Shown: positions 9,264 through 17,480 of the stretch, one piece after another
Layout of the letters: every line of letters starts with the position of its first letter
How positions within the stretch are numbered: position 1 is the first letter of the stretch
From: Candidatus Schekmanbacteria bacterium
GTDB taxonomy: Bacteria > CSSED10-310 > JACPHN01
Direction of reading: 5' to 3'
DNA: 64,000 nt
NCBI GenBank assembly: GCA_016188575.1
Contig: JACPHN010000124.1
Coordinates: 53,908 to 117,907 of the forward strand
Made by a program: the position numbers and the translations under genes
Notes under the pieces: model-generated
What the model was told of the DNA's origin: nothing
What the model saw: only the letters and a program-made list of their open reading frames with translations
Database searches by the model: none

Positions 9264-10061
9264 TCAATCGGCGAGATCCACCGATACCACGGTGATGAGG
9301 GCGTCGGAATCTTCCGCCGGCCGGGATTTCCCAAGGATGGCGGTCTTCCCGAGTCCAACCGTAACGCTCGTCTTCAGCAAGCGCTCTCCGCTGCTGGTCT
9401 CGACGACGAATCCCTGCAAGGCCACCCCGGTCTCCTCCCCGCCACCGTTGCTGAACCGCGACGTGAAGCGGACGACGTAGTCGCCATCCGCCATGCGCAT
9501 CTCGACCTCCTCCCCTTCGGTGGCCCGCACCGTCGCCTCGTCAAGCACCTTGTATCCTGCGAACTTGAAGACCTTGGAGAGCTTGCCGTGCAGCCCCATG
9601 AGGGCGTCGTGCGCCTCTCTCAGTCCGGGCAGCGCCGGAGGCTCCGGCGGCTGCGGCAGCCGAGAATACGCGAGCAAAAACTTCACGTGGAATTCGAGCA
9701 CGTGAAAAGGAACGTCAACGGTGCGCAGCAACTCCTCCACGTCGTCAATTACGGAACGATAATCGCGAATCGTGATGCTGCCGCTGCGGCCGAGCGAGAG
9801 CTCGCCCTCCTCGCTCAGGACGCCTCGAACCTGGGAGAGAACCTGTTCTGGATCACGGTGACGCAGGCGGAAAGTGCGCGATTCGAGACCGGGGTGTGCC
9901 TCGGGAATCGCCTCGCCGCGCACCAGTCCTTCTCGGACGTCCGCACTGTTTTCCCCATCCTCTCGGTCCGCCGGGTCCGCAAACGCGATTTCGAGCGCGA
10001 CCAACAGCGTCGCCGTCGAAAGCACCGCAACCAGAGCGGCTAGCCGAAGTCCTCGCTTCAT
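9264..10061 (-). CDS. Exported protein with a secretin-type N-domain
   Basis: The protein has 265 residues with an N-terminal signal peptide (MKRGLRLAALVAVLSTATLLVALEIAFA). Residues about 60-120 match the beta-alpha-beta secretin N-domain pattern (FRLRHRDPEQVLSQVRGVL...SITIRDYRSVIDDVEELLRTVD). The remaining half, including a conserved-looking FTSRFSNGGGEETG stretch, has no pore-forming secretin barrel. It may be a periplasmic adaptor or a protein that uses the fold alone. It is the third gene of an ECF sigma / anti-sigma operon, six bases after the anti-sigma stop, which implies production under that sigma factor. Confidence 0.7.
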   Translation of the reverse strand: MKRGLRLAALVAVLSTATLLVALEIAFADPADREDGENSADVREGLVRGEAIPEAHPGLESRTFRLRHRDPEQVLSQVRGVLSEEGELSLGRSGSITIRDYRSVIDDVEELLRTVDVPFHVLEFHVKFLLAYSRLPQPPEPPALPGLREAHDALMGLHGKLSKVFKFAGYKVLDEATVRATEGEEVEMRMADGDYVVRFTSRFSNGGGEETGVALQGFVVETSSGERLLKTSVTVGLGKTAILGKSRPAEDSDALITVVSVDLAD

Positions 10062-10067
10062 CTCCCC

Positions 10068-10628
10068 TCATCTCCCGCGGAAAACATCATCTGCACCTGG
10101 CTTGCCTTCGAAAACCCACACAATGATCGTCCCCTCGTCGTCCGGGCGGTAGACCACGACGGCGTCCTCCGGCGTCTCCTCCGCTGTGCCGACGGCGGCG
10201 CGCGTGGCCAAATCGGGCTGCCTCGTGCGCGGGGCGGAAGTCGGTGAGTAGGTGCCGAGGCGCACGGCAGCGGCGACTGACAGCAGCAGCGCGACCGCGG
10301 CAGGCCGCCAGTAATACCGGCCGGGGCGCAGCACCATACGCACAGCGCGGAAAACGCGCATGCCCGATCCGGGGACTGGGGCAGCCAGGCGCTGGGCTTC
10401 GCTTGCCAGGGCCGCGCTCAGCCTGACCGAGAAGGACGCCATCACGGATTCCGGGACGGCGCGCGCCAGCGCCGCCGGCGCCAGGTCGCGGAGGAACGTG
10501 AGCTCATGCTGCTCGTTTCGACAGGTCGCACACGCACGCAAGTGGTCCGCCACTCGGCTGTTGCTTTGGGGGTCAAGATCTCCTCCCGCGAACAGCGGCA
10601 AGCAGTCACGCACTTCGGAGCATCTCAT
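10068..10628 (-). CDS. Zinc-finger anti-sigma factor
   Basis: The protein has 186 residues. The N-terminal zf-HC2 / ZAS domain has MRCSEVRDCLPLF followed by DHLRACATC (HxxxCxxC). A single membrane segment is seen at about residues 105-125 (RPAAVALLLSVAAAV), with a short periplasmic tail. It overlaps the ECF sigma gene by four bases (ATGA), the standard arrangement for a membrane-tethered anti-sigma/sigma pair. It is expected to hold the sigma factor inactive until an envelope or redox signal arrives. Confidence 0.85.
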   Translation of the reverse strand: MRCSEVRDCLPLFAGGDLDPQSNSRVADHLRACATCRNEQHELTFLRDLAPAALARAVPESVMASFSVRLSAALASEAQRLAAPVPGSGMRVFRAVRMVLRPGRYYWRPAAVALLLSVAAAVRLGTYSPTSAPRTRQPDLATRAAVGTAEETPEDAVVVYRPDDEGTIIVWVFEGKPGADDVFRGR

Positions 10629-11266
10629 GATCCACCTCCTGTCACGAGCTCTGGGTGGCGAGCCTTGAGCTCGTCGCGCAGCTTCTTGCGCGCGAAATGC
10701 AAGTGGGTTCGGACCGTGCCCATTCCGCAGCCCATGATCGTCGCCACTTCGGCTCCCTCCAAGCCCTCCACGTCGCGCAGGATGAAGGCAGCTTTCTGCT
10801 GCGGCGTGAGCAGTTCCATGACCTCGGCGAGGTGGGCGCGGATCTGTGTCTGCTGGACGACGTCGAGGGGATCTGGAGAGGGATCACGGTCCGCTCCGGA
10901 GGAGATTTCGGCCAGCTCATCCAGGGATCGTTCGGCGGACCGCCGCCGCTTCTTCCCGATATGGTCGAGCGAGGCGTTGACGACGAGGCGATATAACCAC
11001 GTGAAGAACCGGTAGTTTGGGTCGTACTTGTCGAGAAATCGATACAGGCGGATACATACCTCCTGGCAAACATCTTGCGCGTCGTCGTAGTTACCGACGA
11101 GCTGGAAGGACAGCCAGAGGATACGGCGCTGGTATGCGGCAATGAGGCTCTCAAAGGCCGTGACATCTCCTTGCTGCGCGCGGAGGATGAGTGCGGTGTC
11201 CTGTGCGCCGCGGTGGTCGTGCTCTTGGTGGCCATCGGGAGAGAGCTCGCTTGCGGACTCGGTCAT
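10625..11266 (-). CDS. ECF-type RNA polymerase sigma factor
   Basis: The protein has 213 residues. Region 2 (FESLIAAYQRRILWLSFQLVGNYDDAQDVCQEVCIRLYRFL..YRFFTWLYRLVVNASLDH) and region 4 (LAEVMELLTPQQKAAFILRDVEGLEGAEVATIMGCGMGTVRTHLHFARKKLR) are complete. It is first in an operon with its anti-sigma and a secretin-N protein, and 93 bp downstream of a bactofilin gene on the same strand. Confidence 0.92.
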   Translation of the reverse strand: MTESASELSPDGHQEHDHRGAQDTALILRAQQGDVTAFESLIAAYQRRILWLSFQLVGNYDDAQDVCQEVCIRLYRFLDKYDPNYRFFTWLYRLVVNASLDHIGKKRRRSAERSLDELAEISSGADRDPSPDPLDVVQQTQIRAHLAEVMELLTPQQKAAFILRDVEGLEGAEVATIMGCGMGTVRTHLHFARKKLRDELKARHPELVTGGGS

Positions 11267-11359
11267 TGTCGGGCTGCCGAAAAGGATATACCAGGGCTGG
11301 CGCCCATGCGTTTAGGCGAACGGTCGAACGGCAGCGGTGTTACGCCGGTCGGCTGGGAG

Positions 11360-12319
11360 CTATCGCTTGGGCGCGGCGACTGCCGGCGATTGACCTTCTT
11401 CGGTCGCGACGGAAAAAGGCCGCTCGGGCGTGGCCTCCTGGCCCCCAGGGCGATCCTCGGGGGGGACGGGCCGGGGCGGCTTTTTCGGGGCGATATCGCG
11501 GAGCTCGTCCGCGGCGCGGCGGAGCTTCTGTTCTCCGGTGGCGCGGGGGGCGCTGCTCGGCGCGGGCGTTGGCGCGGGTGAGGTCTTGGGGCTTTTCCGC
11601 TCCTCGGTGCCGCTCCCCTCTCCGCCGGCAGGACGGGTGCGTCGCGTGCGGATCCACCCTTGATATGCCGCGCCATGGGCAATAACGATCCGCGGCGTGT
11701 CGACATCGCCGCTGAGCTCGCCTTGCGGAGCTATTTCCAGTCGTTCCCGAGCGATGACCGACCCCCGCACGGAACCTGCGATCGCGATGCGATCGGCGAC
11801 GATATCCGCTTCCAGTCGACCGCTCCGCTCAACCTCGACGTTGCTCTGCACGTCGATGTTGCCCCGTACCTCGCCGGCGACCAGAATATCCTCGGCACCG
11901 CTGATGGTTCCAGTGACGGTAATTTCACGACCGATCCGCGTGACAAACTTGTTCGCCTGGAGTGCGGCTGCCGCGGGTGCGCTCGGCGCGGCCGCGGCGC
12001 GGGCGACTTCAGGTGGCGGGGATGCGATCGGCGGCGCCTGCGGTGGGCTGACTTGTTGCGGTGCGGCGGCTGCAGTCACGGGTGCGGCGATGTGGGCTGG
12101 CGACGCCGGTGCGGGTTTTCCTCCGGCTGGTGTTTGCGCTGGTCCCGCGGGTGCCGCCTCAGCCACTGGTAGTGCCCGCCGACGCTCGGCCTCTGCCATC
12201 TTGGCGGACACTTCCGCCAGGAGCTGCTCATCCTTGGTCGGGAGCGCTTCTGGTTTTGGGGACTCCGAGCTCGTCTCTCGGTCCCCCGTTCGCGATCGGC
12301 CCCATAAAGCCACGCCCAC
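11360..12319 (-). CDS. Bactofilin (polymer-forming cytoskeletal protein)
   Basis: The protein has 319 residues. A central DUF583/bactofilin beta-helix lies at about residues 125-230 (TRIGREITVTGTISGAEDILVAGEVRGNI..NVEVERSGRLEADIVADRIAIAGSVRGSV). Long Ala/Pro-rich disordered arms flank it on both sides, longer than in a minimal bactofilin. Such proteins polymerise without nucleotide and organise cell-envelope or motility machinery. It is upstream of, and co-directional with, the ECF sigma operon. Confidence 0.85.
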   Translation of the reverse strand: MGVALWGRSRTGDRETSSESPKPEALPTKDEQLLAEVSAKMAEAERRRALPVAEAAPAGPAQTPAGGKPAPASPAHIAAPVTAAAAPQQVSPPQAPPIASPPPEVARAAAAPSAPAAAALQANKFVTRIGREITVTGTISGAEDILVAGEVRGNIDVQSNVEVERSGRLEADIVADRIAIAGSVRGSVIARERLEIAPQGELSGDVDTPRIVIAHGAAYQGWIRTRRTRPAGGEGSGTEERKSPKTSPAPTPAPSSAPRATGEQKLRRAADELRDIAPKKPPRPVPPEDRPGGQEATPERPFSVATEEGQSPAVAAPKR

Positions 12320-12357
12320 CCCTCCTCAGACTCATCTACCGCCGCGGCTCGCTCGAG

Positions 12358-12430
12358 AGCGGGCGACGGGACTCGAACCCGCGACAGCCAGCTTGGGAAG
12401 CTGGAACTCTACCAACTGAGCTACGCCCGC
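12358..12430 (-). tRNA. tRNA-Gly (anticodon CCC)
   Basis: A 73-nt cloverleaf: acceptor GCGGGCG/CGCCCGC, D arm TAGCTCAGTTGGTAGA, anticodon stem CCAGC/GCTGG with loop TTCCCAA, T arm GCGGGTTCGAGTCCCGT, discriminator U. CCA is not encoded. It reads GGG codons. Confidence 0.95.
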
Positions 12431-12508
12431 CTTATGATCAGTCACTCTGAACACCCTAACCCGCCAGATGAACAAAAGTCAACCCCTTCGCCTGAAAGGC
12501 CGCACCGC

Positions 12509-13372
12509 ATGTTTCGACGCCACCGCCCCGACGGAGCACTGGTCACCGATCTGTCGCCCATTCGCCGCATGATCCCGTTCATCATGCCGACGCGCACCGA
12601 ATCGGTCGTCTACTACGAGCAACTGCTCGATCTCACCAACACGCTGGCGTTTCTCGAGGGTTGGAACCGGGCACATCCGCACGCGCCCGCGACCGTCTTT
12701 CATCTCATACTCGCCGCCCTGGGACGAGTCCTGGAGCACCGCTCGGGTCTCAACCGCTTCGTCTCCGGCGGCCGCATCTACCAGCGACATCTCACCGAGG
12801 CCTCGTTCGCAGTAAAGATGGCGTTTGCGGATCGCGCGCCGCTGAAGACGGTGAAAATCGCCTTGCGTGCAGACGAACCACTCGACCAGCTCGTGGAGCG
12901 GCTGCGGGACGCGGTCGGAGAATCGCGGTCGGGGCGGGACAGCCGCACCGACCAGGAGACCAAGCTTCTGCTACGCGCCCCGGCGCCACTGCTGCGGGGG
13001 CTGATCCGCGTCGCACGCTGGCTCGACGCGCACAACCTGCTGCCCGCCGCGCTCATCAGGGACGATCCGATGTTCGCAAGCATCTTTGTCGCCAACCTCG
13101 GCAGCGTCGGGATCGATCGCGCCTGGCACCATCTCTACGAGTACGGGACCATCAGCTTGTTCTGCGTCATCGGCGCGATCGGCCCACAGCTCTTTCCGCA
13201 GGCGGATGGACAAGTCCAGGTCAGGACCGGCGTGCGCCTGCGCTTTTCCTTCGACGAGCGCATCAATGACGGCTTCTATTGCGCTTCTTCTCTGGAGCTG
13301 CTCCGGCGCGACGTTGAGGATCCGGCGCTTTGGGCTCCAGCCCAGCTTCGCCCAGAGCCTCCGGCAGAGTAG
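12509..13372 (+). CDS. Standalone 2-oxoacid dehydrogenase E2-like acyltransferase
   Basis: The protein has 287 residues from ATG 12509. An earlier in-frame ATG at 12434 would start four bases from the tRNA and adds no conserved sequence. The fold matches the CAT / E2 catalytic domain with no lipoyl or E1/E3-binding domains: a trimer-interface N-half (LTNTLAFLEGWNRAHPHAPATVFHLILAALGRVL), SIFVANLGSVGID, and the C-terminal signature. That signature is FDERINDGF, where classical E2 has DHRxxDG: the catalytic His is replaced by Glu. The reaction is therefore uncertain and it may be a non-canonical or inactive acyltransferase. Confidence 0.7.
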   Translation: MFRRHRPDGALVTDLSPIRRMIPFIMPTRTESVVYYEQLLDLTNTLAFLEGWNRAHPHAPATVFHLILAALGRVLEHRSGLNRFVSGGRIYQRHLTEASFAVKMAFADRAPLKTVKIALRADEPLDQLVERLRDAVGESRSGRDSRTDQETKLLLRAPAPLLRGLIRVARWLDAHNLLPAALIRDDPMFASIFVANLGSVGIDRAWHHLYEYGTISLFCVIGAIGPQLFPQADGQVQVRTGVRLRFSFDERINDGFYCASSLELLRRDVEDPALWAPAQLRPEPPAE

Positions 13373-13430
13373 CCGCAAGAATCGGCGGTCCGTAAATCCA
13401 CCGGCGGCTCGGCGCGAACCCGCCAGCATC

Positions 13431-13503
13431 ATTGTGCCGGCGAAAGCCGGCATCAAGCATGGGTGCAGGTGGGTCTGGACCCCGGCTTTCGCCGGGGTGA
13501 CGA
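13431..13503. repeat. REP-like palindrome
   Basis: Inverted arms CCGGCGAAAGCCGG (13437-13450) and CCGGCTTTCGCCGG (within 13481-13495) enclose about 30 bp. This is the common GGCGAAAGCCGG type of dispersed proteobacterial palindrome. It lies between convergent genes and could act as a bidirectional terminator. Confidence 0.7.
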
Positions 13504-13583
13504 AGCAACGCGCATCGCGCGCCGGTGGGCAGTCGGCCATCACCGACCATCCGGGCGCCAGAGATCGCGAAGCATCCTCTGCG

Positions 13584-14108
13584 TCACTCGCCACCCGCCG
13601 CGGCCGGCGGTGCCACACCGCCGTCCGGCGCGGCCGTTCCGGCCTCGCCGCCGAGGGCTTTCAGGCCCTGCGCCATGCCCTTGGTGATCTCGACCATCAT
13701 CGCCATGGCCATCTCAAGATCGCTCTCGGCGCCCCCCTGGACGACGCCATAGACGACCCAGTGCCCCTCTTCCTTCTTTAGCAGCAGCGATTCTCCCACC
13801 TCGGCGCCCTCCATGGCGACTACCGCCTTGTCGCCTTCGATTTTTTCCGCCGTGGGCTTGCAGTTGAACTTTTCGTACTCGATCGCGGTCGTCCCCGCCT
13901 TGCCGGTCCGGTCCAGCTTTTCGATTTCCGCCATGCTATCGCGGATGACCTTTGAAAACCGCCGCCAGAACTCCGCTTCGTTCTTGTCGCGCGCGGCGGC
14001 ACACACCGCCGTCGCCACCGCGGACGGGCTCTCTTTACCGCCGAGGTTGCAGCCCGCTGCCAGCAGCAGCGCCGCGACCAAACCGGAAATCAGTACCAGT
14101 GTGCGCAC
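13584..14108 (-). CDS. Small lipoprotein of unknown function
   Basis: The protein has 174 residues from GTG 14108, with AGGAG seven bases upstream. The signal peptide ends in the lipobox LLAAGC. The mature protein has a DUF4878/nuclear-transport-factor-like look (FWRRFSKVIRDSMAEIEK...EGDKAVVAMEGAEVGESLLLKKEEGHWVVYGV), typical of small envelope lipoproteins carrying a phospholipid- or ligand-binding cone fold, but this is only suggestive. It ends in a Gly/Ala/Pro-rich tail. Confidence 0.7.
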   Translation of the reverse strand: MRTLVLISGLVAALLLAAGCNLGGKESPSAVATAVCAAARDKNEAEFWRRFSKVIRDSMAEIEKLDRTGKAGTTAIEYEKFNCKPTAEKIEGDKAVVAMEGAEVGESLLLKKEEGHWVVYGVVQGGAESDLEMAMAMMVEITKGMAQGLKALGGEAGTAAPDGGVAPPAAAGGE

Positions 14109-14300
14109 GTTCGTTCTCCTTCGGTTACGCGGTTGCGCTACGCCGTCTAGCAGTCCTCGGGCGCCGATGGCCCGAGTTGTTCTTATGGCCAGTGGGCGGT
14201 GCGGCGCAACGCCGGCCGCGCGTCTGGCAAGCGACCGGGCGGCCCGCATATACTAGCCATGCTGGCCCCGATGCGGGGCAACCCGCGGAGGAAATGCGAG

Positions 14301-16529
14301 ATGACATCTGCCTGTTCTGCCCCGAGGATCGAAATCCTGCTCGTCGTCGTCATGCTTCTGGTGCACGGCGGCACCGCTGCCCGGGCGCGCGCGCAAACCC
14401 CTGAGCAGCAGGCGGCGGAGTCTCCTCCCGAAGCCATATCCGTGGTTGTCAACACGACGTTTGTGGAAGTCCCGGTAAGCGTCTTCGACCGTGGCGGTGA
14501 ACCTGTGCCAGGGCTCGGCGCCGCGGACTTCATCATCACCGACGATGGGGTCGAGCAGCGCATTGTCGCTGCCGAAGCGGTCGACCTCGCCGCGCCGGAG
14601 ACCAGGGAAGTCTTGCGGCGGGTGCCCGCCGCCCGCAGGAATGTGCTCTTCCTGTTCGACTTCGCCTTCACGACGTTGCAAGGGGTCGAAAAGGCCCGCG
14701 AAGCCGCGCTCAGCGCGCTCGACCAGCTCGCGGATACCGATCACGCCGGTGTGGCGACGTACGCGAGCACGACCGGGCTGCGCATCGTCCTGTCTTTCAC
14801 GCGCGACCGCGTGCAGCTCCGGCGCGCCCTGGTATCGCTCGGCACCACCATCGAGCAGCGGCGAAGCGACAACCTGGGCCTGTTCAGCGACCTGATTTTC
14901 GGCAGTGGGCAGGATTTCCAGAGATCCAGTCTGTCGGCGCAAAATCCCGAGATATCCGATGAAGTGTCCGCGCATCTCGCGGATGTCGTCAACGAGGGGC
15001 AGAAGGCGCTTCGCGACGGGTACTATTCGGAAGTCAGCAGCATGCTTCGGGCCATGGACAACCTCGGCGAGCTCCTCGATACGCTCAAAGGCAGAAAGCA
15101 CGTGCTGCTGTTTTCCAAGGGGTTCGACGACACGATCTTGGTCGGAACCGAGTCGACGCGCGAAATGCATGAGCTGACAGAAAACCAGATTCGACCCGGG
15201 TCGTGGACGCGTTGGGGGGATGCGGATCGGATGTTTGGCTCGAGCAGCATCAAGACCAATCTCAAGGAAGCATTGTCGCGGCTGCGGCGCGCCGACGTGG
15301 TTGTGCATACGGTGGATACGAGCCGCCTCGTTGCCGGCAGGGAGTTGCAGGATCGCGATGCGGCAAGCAGCCAGGCGGTGCTGTTCATGATGGCCGAGAA
15401 TACCGGCGGCACGTTCAGCCGCAACTCCAACGATCTGGCACACTCCCTGGATCGCGTCATGAGTCGCTCGCGGCGTTTCTACGTGCTCGGCTACAACGCC
15501 AGCGAGAGCCGGGGCGCCGGAGCCTACCACCGGCTGGAGGTGCGGCTGGCGGCGAGCCGGCGAGGCGCCAAGCTCCTCTTTCGGCCGGGGTATACGGAGG
15601 CCAGGCCCTTTTCGGAGCTCAGCGGGGCCCAGCGCCAGCTCGACACGGCTGCCGAGATCGTCGGCGGCGTGGCACGGCAGAGCTTCGAGCTGAACATCCT
15701 CACCACGCTCTTGCCAGGCAGCGAGGAGCGCGCGCTGTGCGCCGTCGTCCTGGAGCTCCCGACCATCTTTGCTGGCCGAGCGGCGGATGCATCGGTACGC
15801 CTTGAAGTGTACGGCTACGCGATGACTGAGGCCGGTCAGGTGTTGGATTTTTTCAGCGAGAACGTCGGCATGTCGATGCGCGACATCCCGGCCGAGCTCA
15901 CTCCCGGCGGCTTGCGGTATTATGCGGCGCTGCAACTGCCGCCCGGACCCGCCACCGTGATCGCCATGGTGCGGGACTTCAGGACGGGGGCGTCCACGCT
16001 GCAGACAGTAGCGCTCGAGGTGCCGCGCATCGCCGCGAAAGGTGGCTACGCGGCCGCCGTTGTCGCGGCAGACAACTTGCGCTTTGTGGTCAAGAGCAAC
16101 CAGGAGGCCGTAGGTCCGCGGCGGTTTCCGTTCATTGTTTTGGGAGCGCCATTCGTCCCGGTGGCGAACGCTCGCATCGGGGAGACGCCGCTACGCGTGT
16201 GCATTCTGACGTACGGAATGGCGGAGGCGGCGGCGAACGGGAGTCTGTCCGTGCGCGCGTCCGTCACCCCGGCGGCCACCACCAGCGCAACCGCCGAGCT
16301 GCCCACGGTCGAGATCCGCGGCCGGACGGCGGACCCCGCGGATGCACGGCGGATGAACTTGCTACTCGCGGTCAACCGCGGCAAGGCGCCGCCGGGCGAC
16401 TACGAGCTGCACGTCGAGCTCAAGGCTGCTGACCAACCGGCGCAGACGACCGGGACACGCTTTTCCGTCGCCGCGCTCGACGCGACAGCGCCCCCCTCCG
16501 TCCCTCCTCTCGCTGGCGGCGGGAGTTGA
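14301..16529 (+). CDS. Exported VWFA-related domain protein
   Basis: The protein has 742 residues from ATG 14301, just upstream of the signal peptide (IEILLVVVMLLVHGGTAARARA). The N-terminal part matches the acidobacterial-type VWFA-related domain: VVVNTTFVEVPVSVFDRGGEPVPGL..DFIITDDG followed by RNVLFLFDFAFTTLQG and a MIDAS-like core. The C-terminal half is beta-rich without a recognised family. These are secreted or periplasmic proteins of unknown ligand. The last about 17 codons and the stop lie in a fragment of the dispersed MITE found elsewhere in the window, so the natural end may have been replaced. Confidence 0.8.
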   Translation: MTSACSAPRIEILLVVVMLLVHGGTAARARAQTPEQQAAESPPEAISVVVNTTFVEVPVSVFDRGGEPVPGLGAADFIITDDGVEQRIVAAEAVDLAAPETREVLRRVPAARRNVLFLFDFAFTTLQGVEKAREAALSALDQLADTDHAGVATYASTTGLRIVLSFTRDRVQLRRALVSLGTTIEQRRSDNLGLFSDLIFGSGQDFQRSSLSAQNPEISDEVSAHLADVVNEGQKALRDGYYSEVSSMLRAMDNLGELLDTLKGRKHVLLFSKGFDDTILVGTESTREMHELTENQIRPGSWTRWGDADRMFGSSSIKTNLKEALSRLRRADVVVHTVDTSRLVAGRELQDRDAASSQAVLFMMAENTGGTFSRNSNDLAHSLDRVMSRSRRFYVLGYNASESRGAGAYHRLEVRLAASRRGAKLLFRPGYTEARPFSELSGAQRQLDTAAEIVGGVARQSFELNILTTLLPGSEERALCAVVLELPTIFAGRAADASVRLEVYGYAMTEAGQVLDFFSENVGMSMRDIPAELTPGGLRYYAALQLPPGPATVIAMVRDFRTGASTLQTVALEVPRIAAKGGYAAAVVAADNLRFVVKSNQEAVGPRRFPFIVLGAPFVPVANARIGETPLRVCILTYGMAEAAANGSLSVRASVTPAATTSATAELPTVEIRGRTADPADARRMNLLLAVNRGKAPPGDYELHVELKAADQPAQTTGTRFSVAALDATAPPSVPPLAGGGS

Positions 16530-16540
16530 GGTGGGGGGCC
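16478..16540 (+). repeat. MITE fragment (copy B) forming the end of the VWFA gene
   Basis: The stretch GACGCGACAGCGCCCCCC followed by CTCCGTCCCTCC and TTGAGGTGGGGGG aligns with the middle of the full MITE at 22646-22700 (GCGACAGCGCCCTCCTCCG...GTGAGGTGGGGG). The outer half with GTGATGCGCTTTCCGC and the terminal repeats are absent. Confidence 0.6.
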
Positions 16541-16577
16541 TTGACACCCTAAGGGCGAGAGCCTATTATTCCGATAA
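16541..16577 (+). promoter_or_regulatory. Overlapping sigma70-like and sigma28-like promoters of flagellin
   Basis: TTGACA (16541-16546), a 17-bp spacer and TATTAT (16564-16569) form a near-consensus sigma70 promoter. Interleaved with it, TAAG (16550-16553) and TCCGATAA (16570-16577) resemble the sigma28/FliA pattern TAAA-N15-GCCGATAA with one extra spacer base. The flagellin ATG is 43 bases downstream. Confidence 0.65.
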
Positions 16578-16619
16578 GGGATTAGTGCTCTTAGGATGTC
16601 CGACGACAAGGAGGTCGTC

Positions 16620-17459
16620 ATGCCTCTTCGCATCAACAACACCAATTTCGGCCCCCTCAACAACCTCAACCGGACAGACGCGCGCCTCAAGGAAGTCACG
16701 GAGCGCCTCTCAACCGGCCAGCGGGTCAACAAGGCAAAGGATGATGCCGCGGCGCTTGCCATCAGTGAAGCGTTGCGCGCCGACATCCGCCTCATGGACC
16801 AGGGCGTGCGCAATGCCAGCGACGCCGTAAGCCTGCTGCAAACCGCCGAGGGCGGTCTCGGCCAATCCACCGATATTCTGGCGCGCATGGATGAGCTGGC
16901 CATGGCGTCGGGTGGAGTGGCGCTTTCTGACGACGAGCGGCAGGCATTGGACGAGGAATATCAGCAGCTTCAATCCGAGCTGGACCGCCTGGCTGAAGGT
17001 ACGACGTTCAATGGCCAGAAGTTGCTCGATGGCTCCTTCGCCGGCAAGGAGACGGTCATTGGCATCCAGGGAACGGATGCCGACAAGGTCACCATCAGCA
17101 TTCAGAGCAACCCGGGACCTGGTGATCAGAGCTTCTCCTCCACGGGGCTGGGGGTCGCCGGAACCTCGATCGCCACGGCGAGTGGCGCGGAGAGCGCCCG
17201 CTCCTCGCTCGAAAGCGCTCGCAGTACCGTCCTGACGGCGGTGGGTGGCCTAGGGGCGCTGCAAAACCGCTTCGAAACCGCGGTTAACGGCCTCGAGACG
17301 GCCCGGGAGAATATCATGGCGTCCGAATCCCAGATTCGCGATGCGGACGTGGCTCTGGAAGTCACCAACCTCGTCCGTGAGCGACTGCTCAGCGAGTCGG
17401 GACGCGCTTCCCTGATTCACTCCAATCTTTCCAACGAGCGCGTACTGGATCTGCTGTGA
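16620..17459 (+). CDS. fliC: Flagellin, short form
   Basis: The protein has 279 residues from ATG 16620 behind AAGGAGG. The N-terminal D0/D1 coil has INNTNFGPLNNLNRTDARL, ERLSTGQRVNKAKDDAAALAISE and the NASDAVSLLQTAEGG motif; the C-terminal coil has ENIMASESQIRDADVALE and ends NERVLDLL. The middle is short, so the variable outer D2/D3 domains are essentially missing. It builds the extracellular flagellar filament. No other flagellar structural gene is in the window; the promoter suggests late-class control. Confidence 0.95.
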   Translation: MPLRINNTNFGPLNNLNRTDARLKEVTERLSTGQRVNKAKDDAAALAISEALRADIRLMDQGVRNASDAVSLLQTAEGGLGQSTDILARMDELAMASGGVALSDDERQALDEEYQQLQSELDRLAEGTTFNGQKLLDGSFAGKETVIGIQGTDADKVTISIQSNPGPGDQSFSSTGLGVAGTSIATASGAESARSSLESARSTVLTAVGGLGALQNRFETAVNGLETARENIMASESQIRDADVALEVTNLVRERLLSESGRASLIHSNLSNERVLDLL

Positions 17460-17480
17460 TACCCCCCGCCATTTTCGGAC

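Noticed and set aside
14253..15935. 560-codon frame opposite the VWFA gene
   Set aside because: Antisense of a clear exported-protein gene; composition rich in Arg/His/Gln with no domain.
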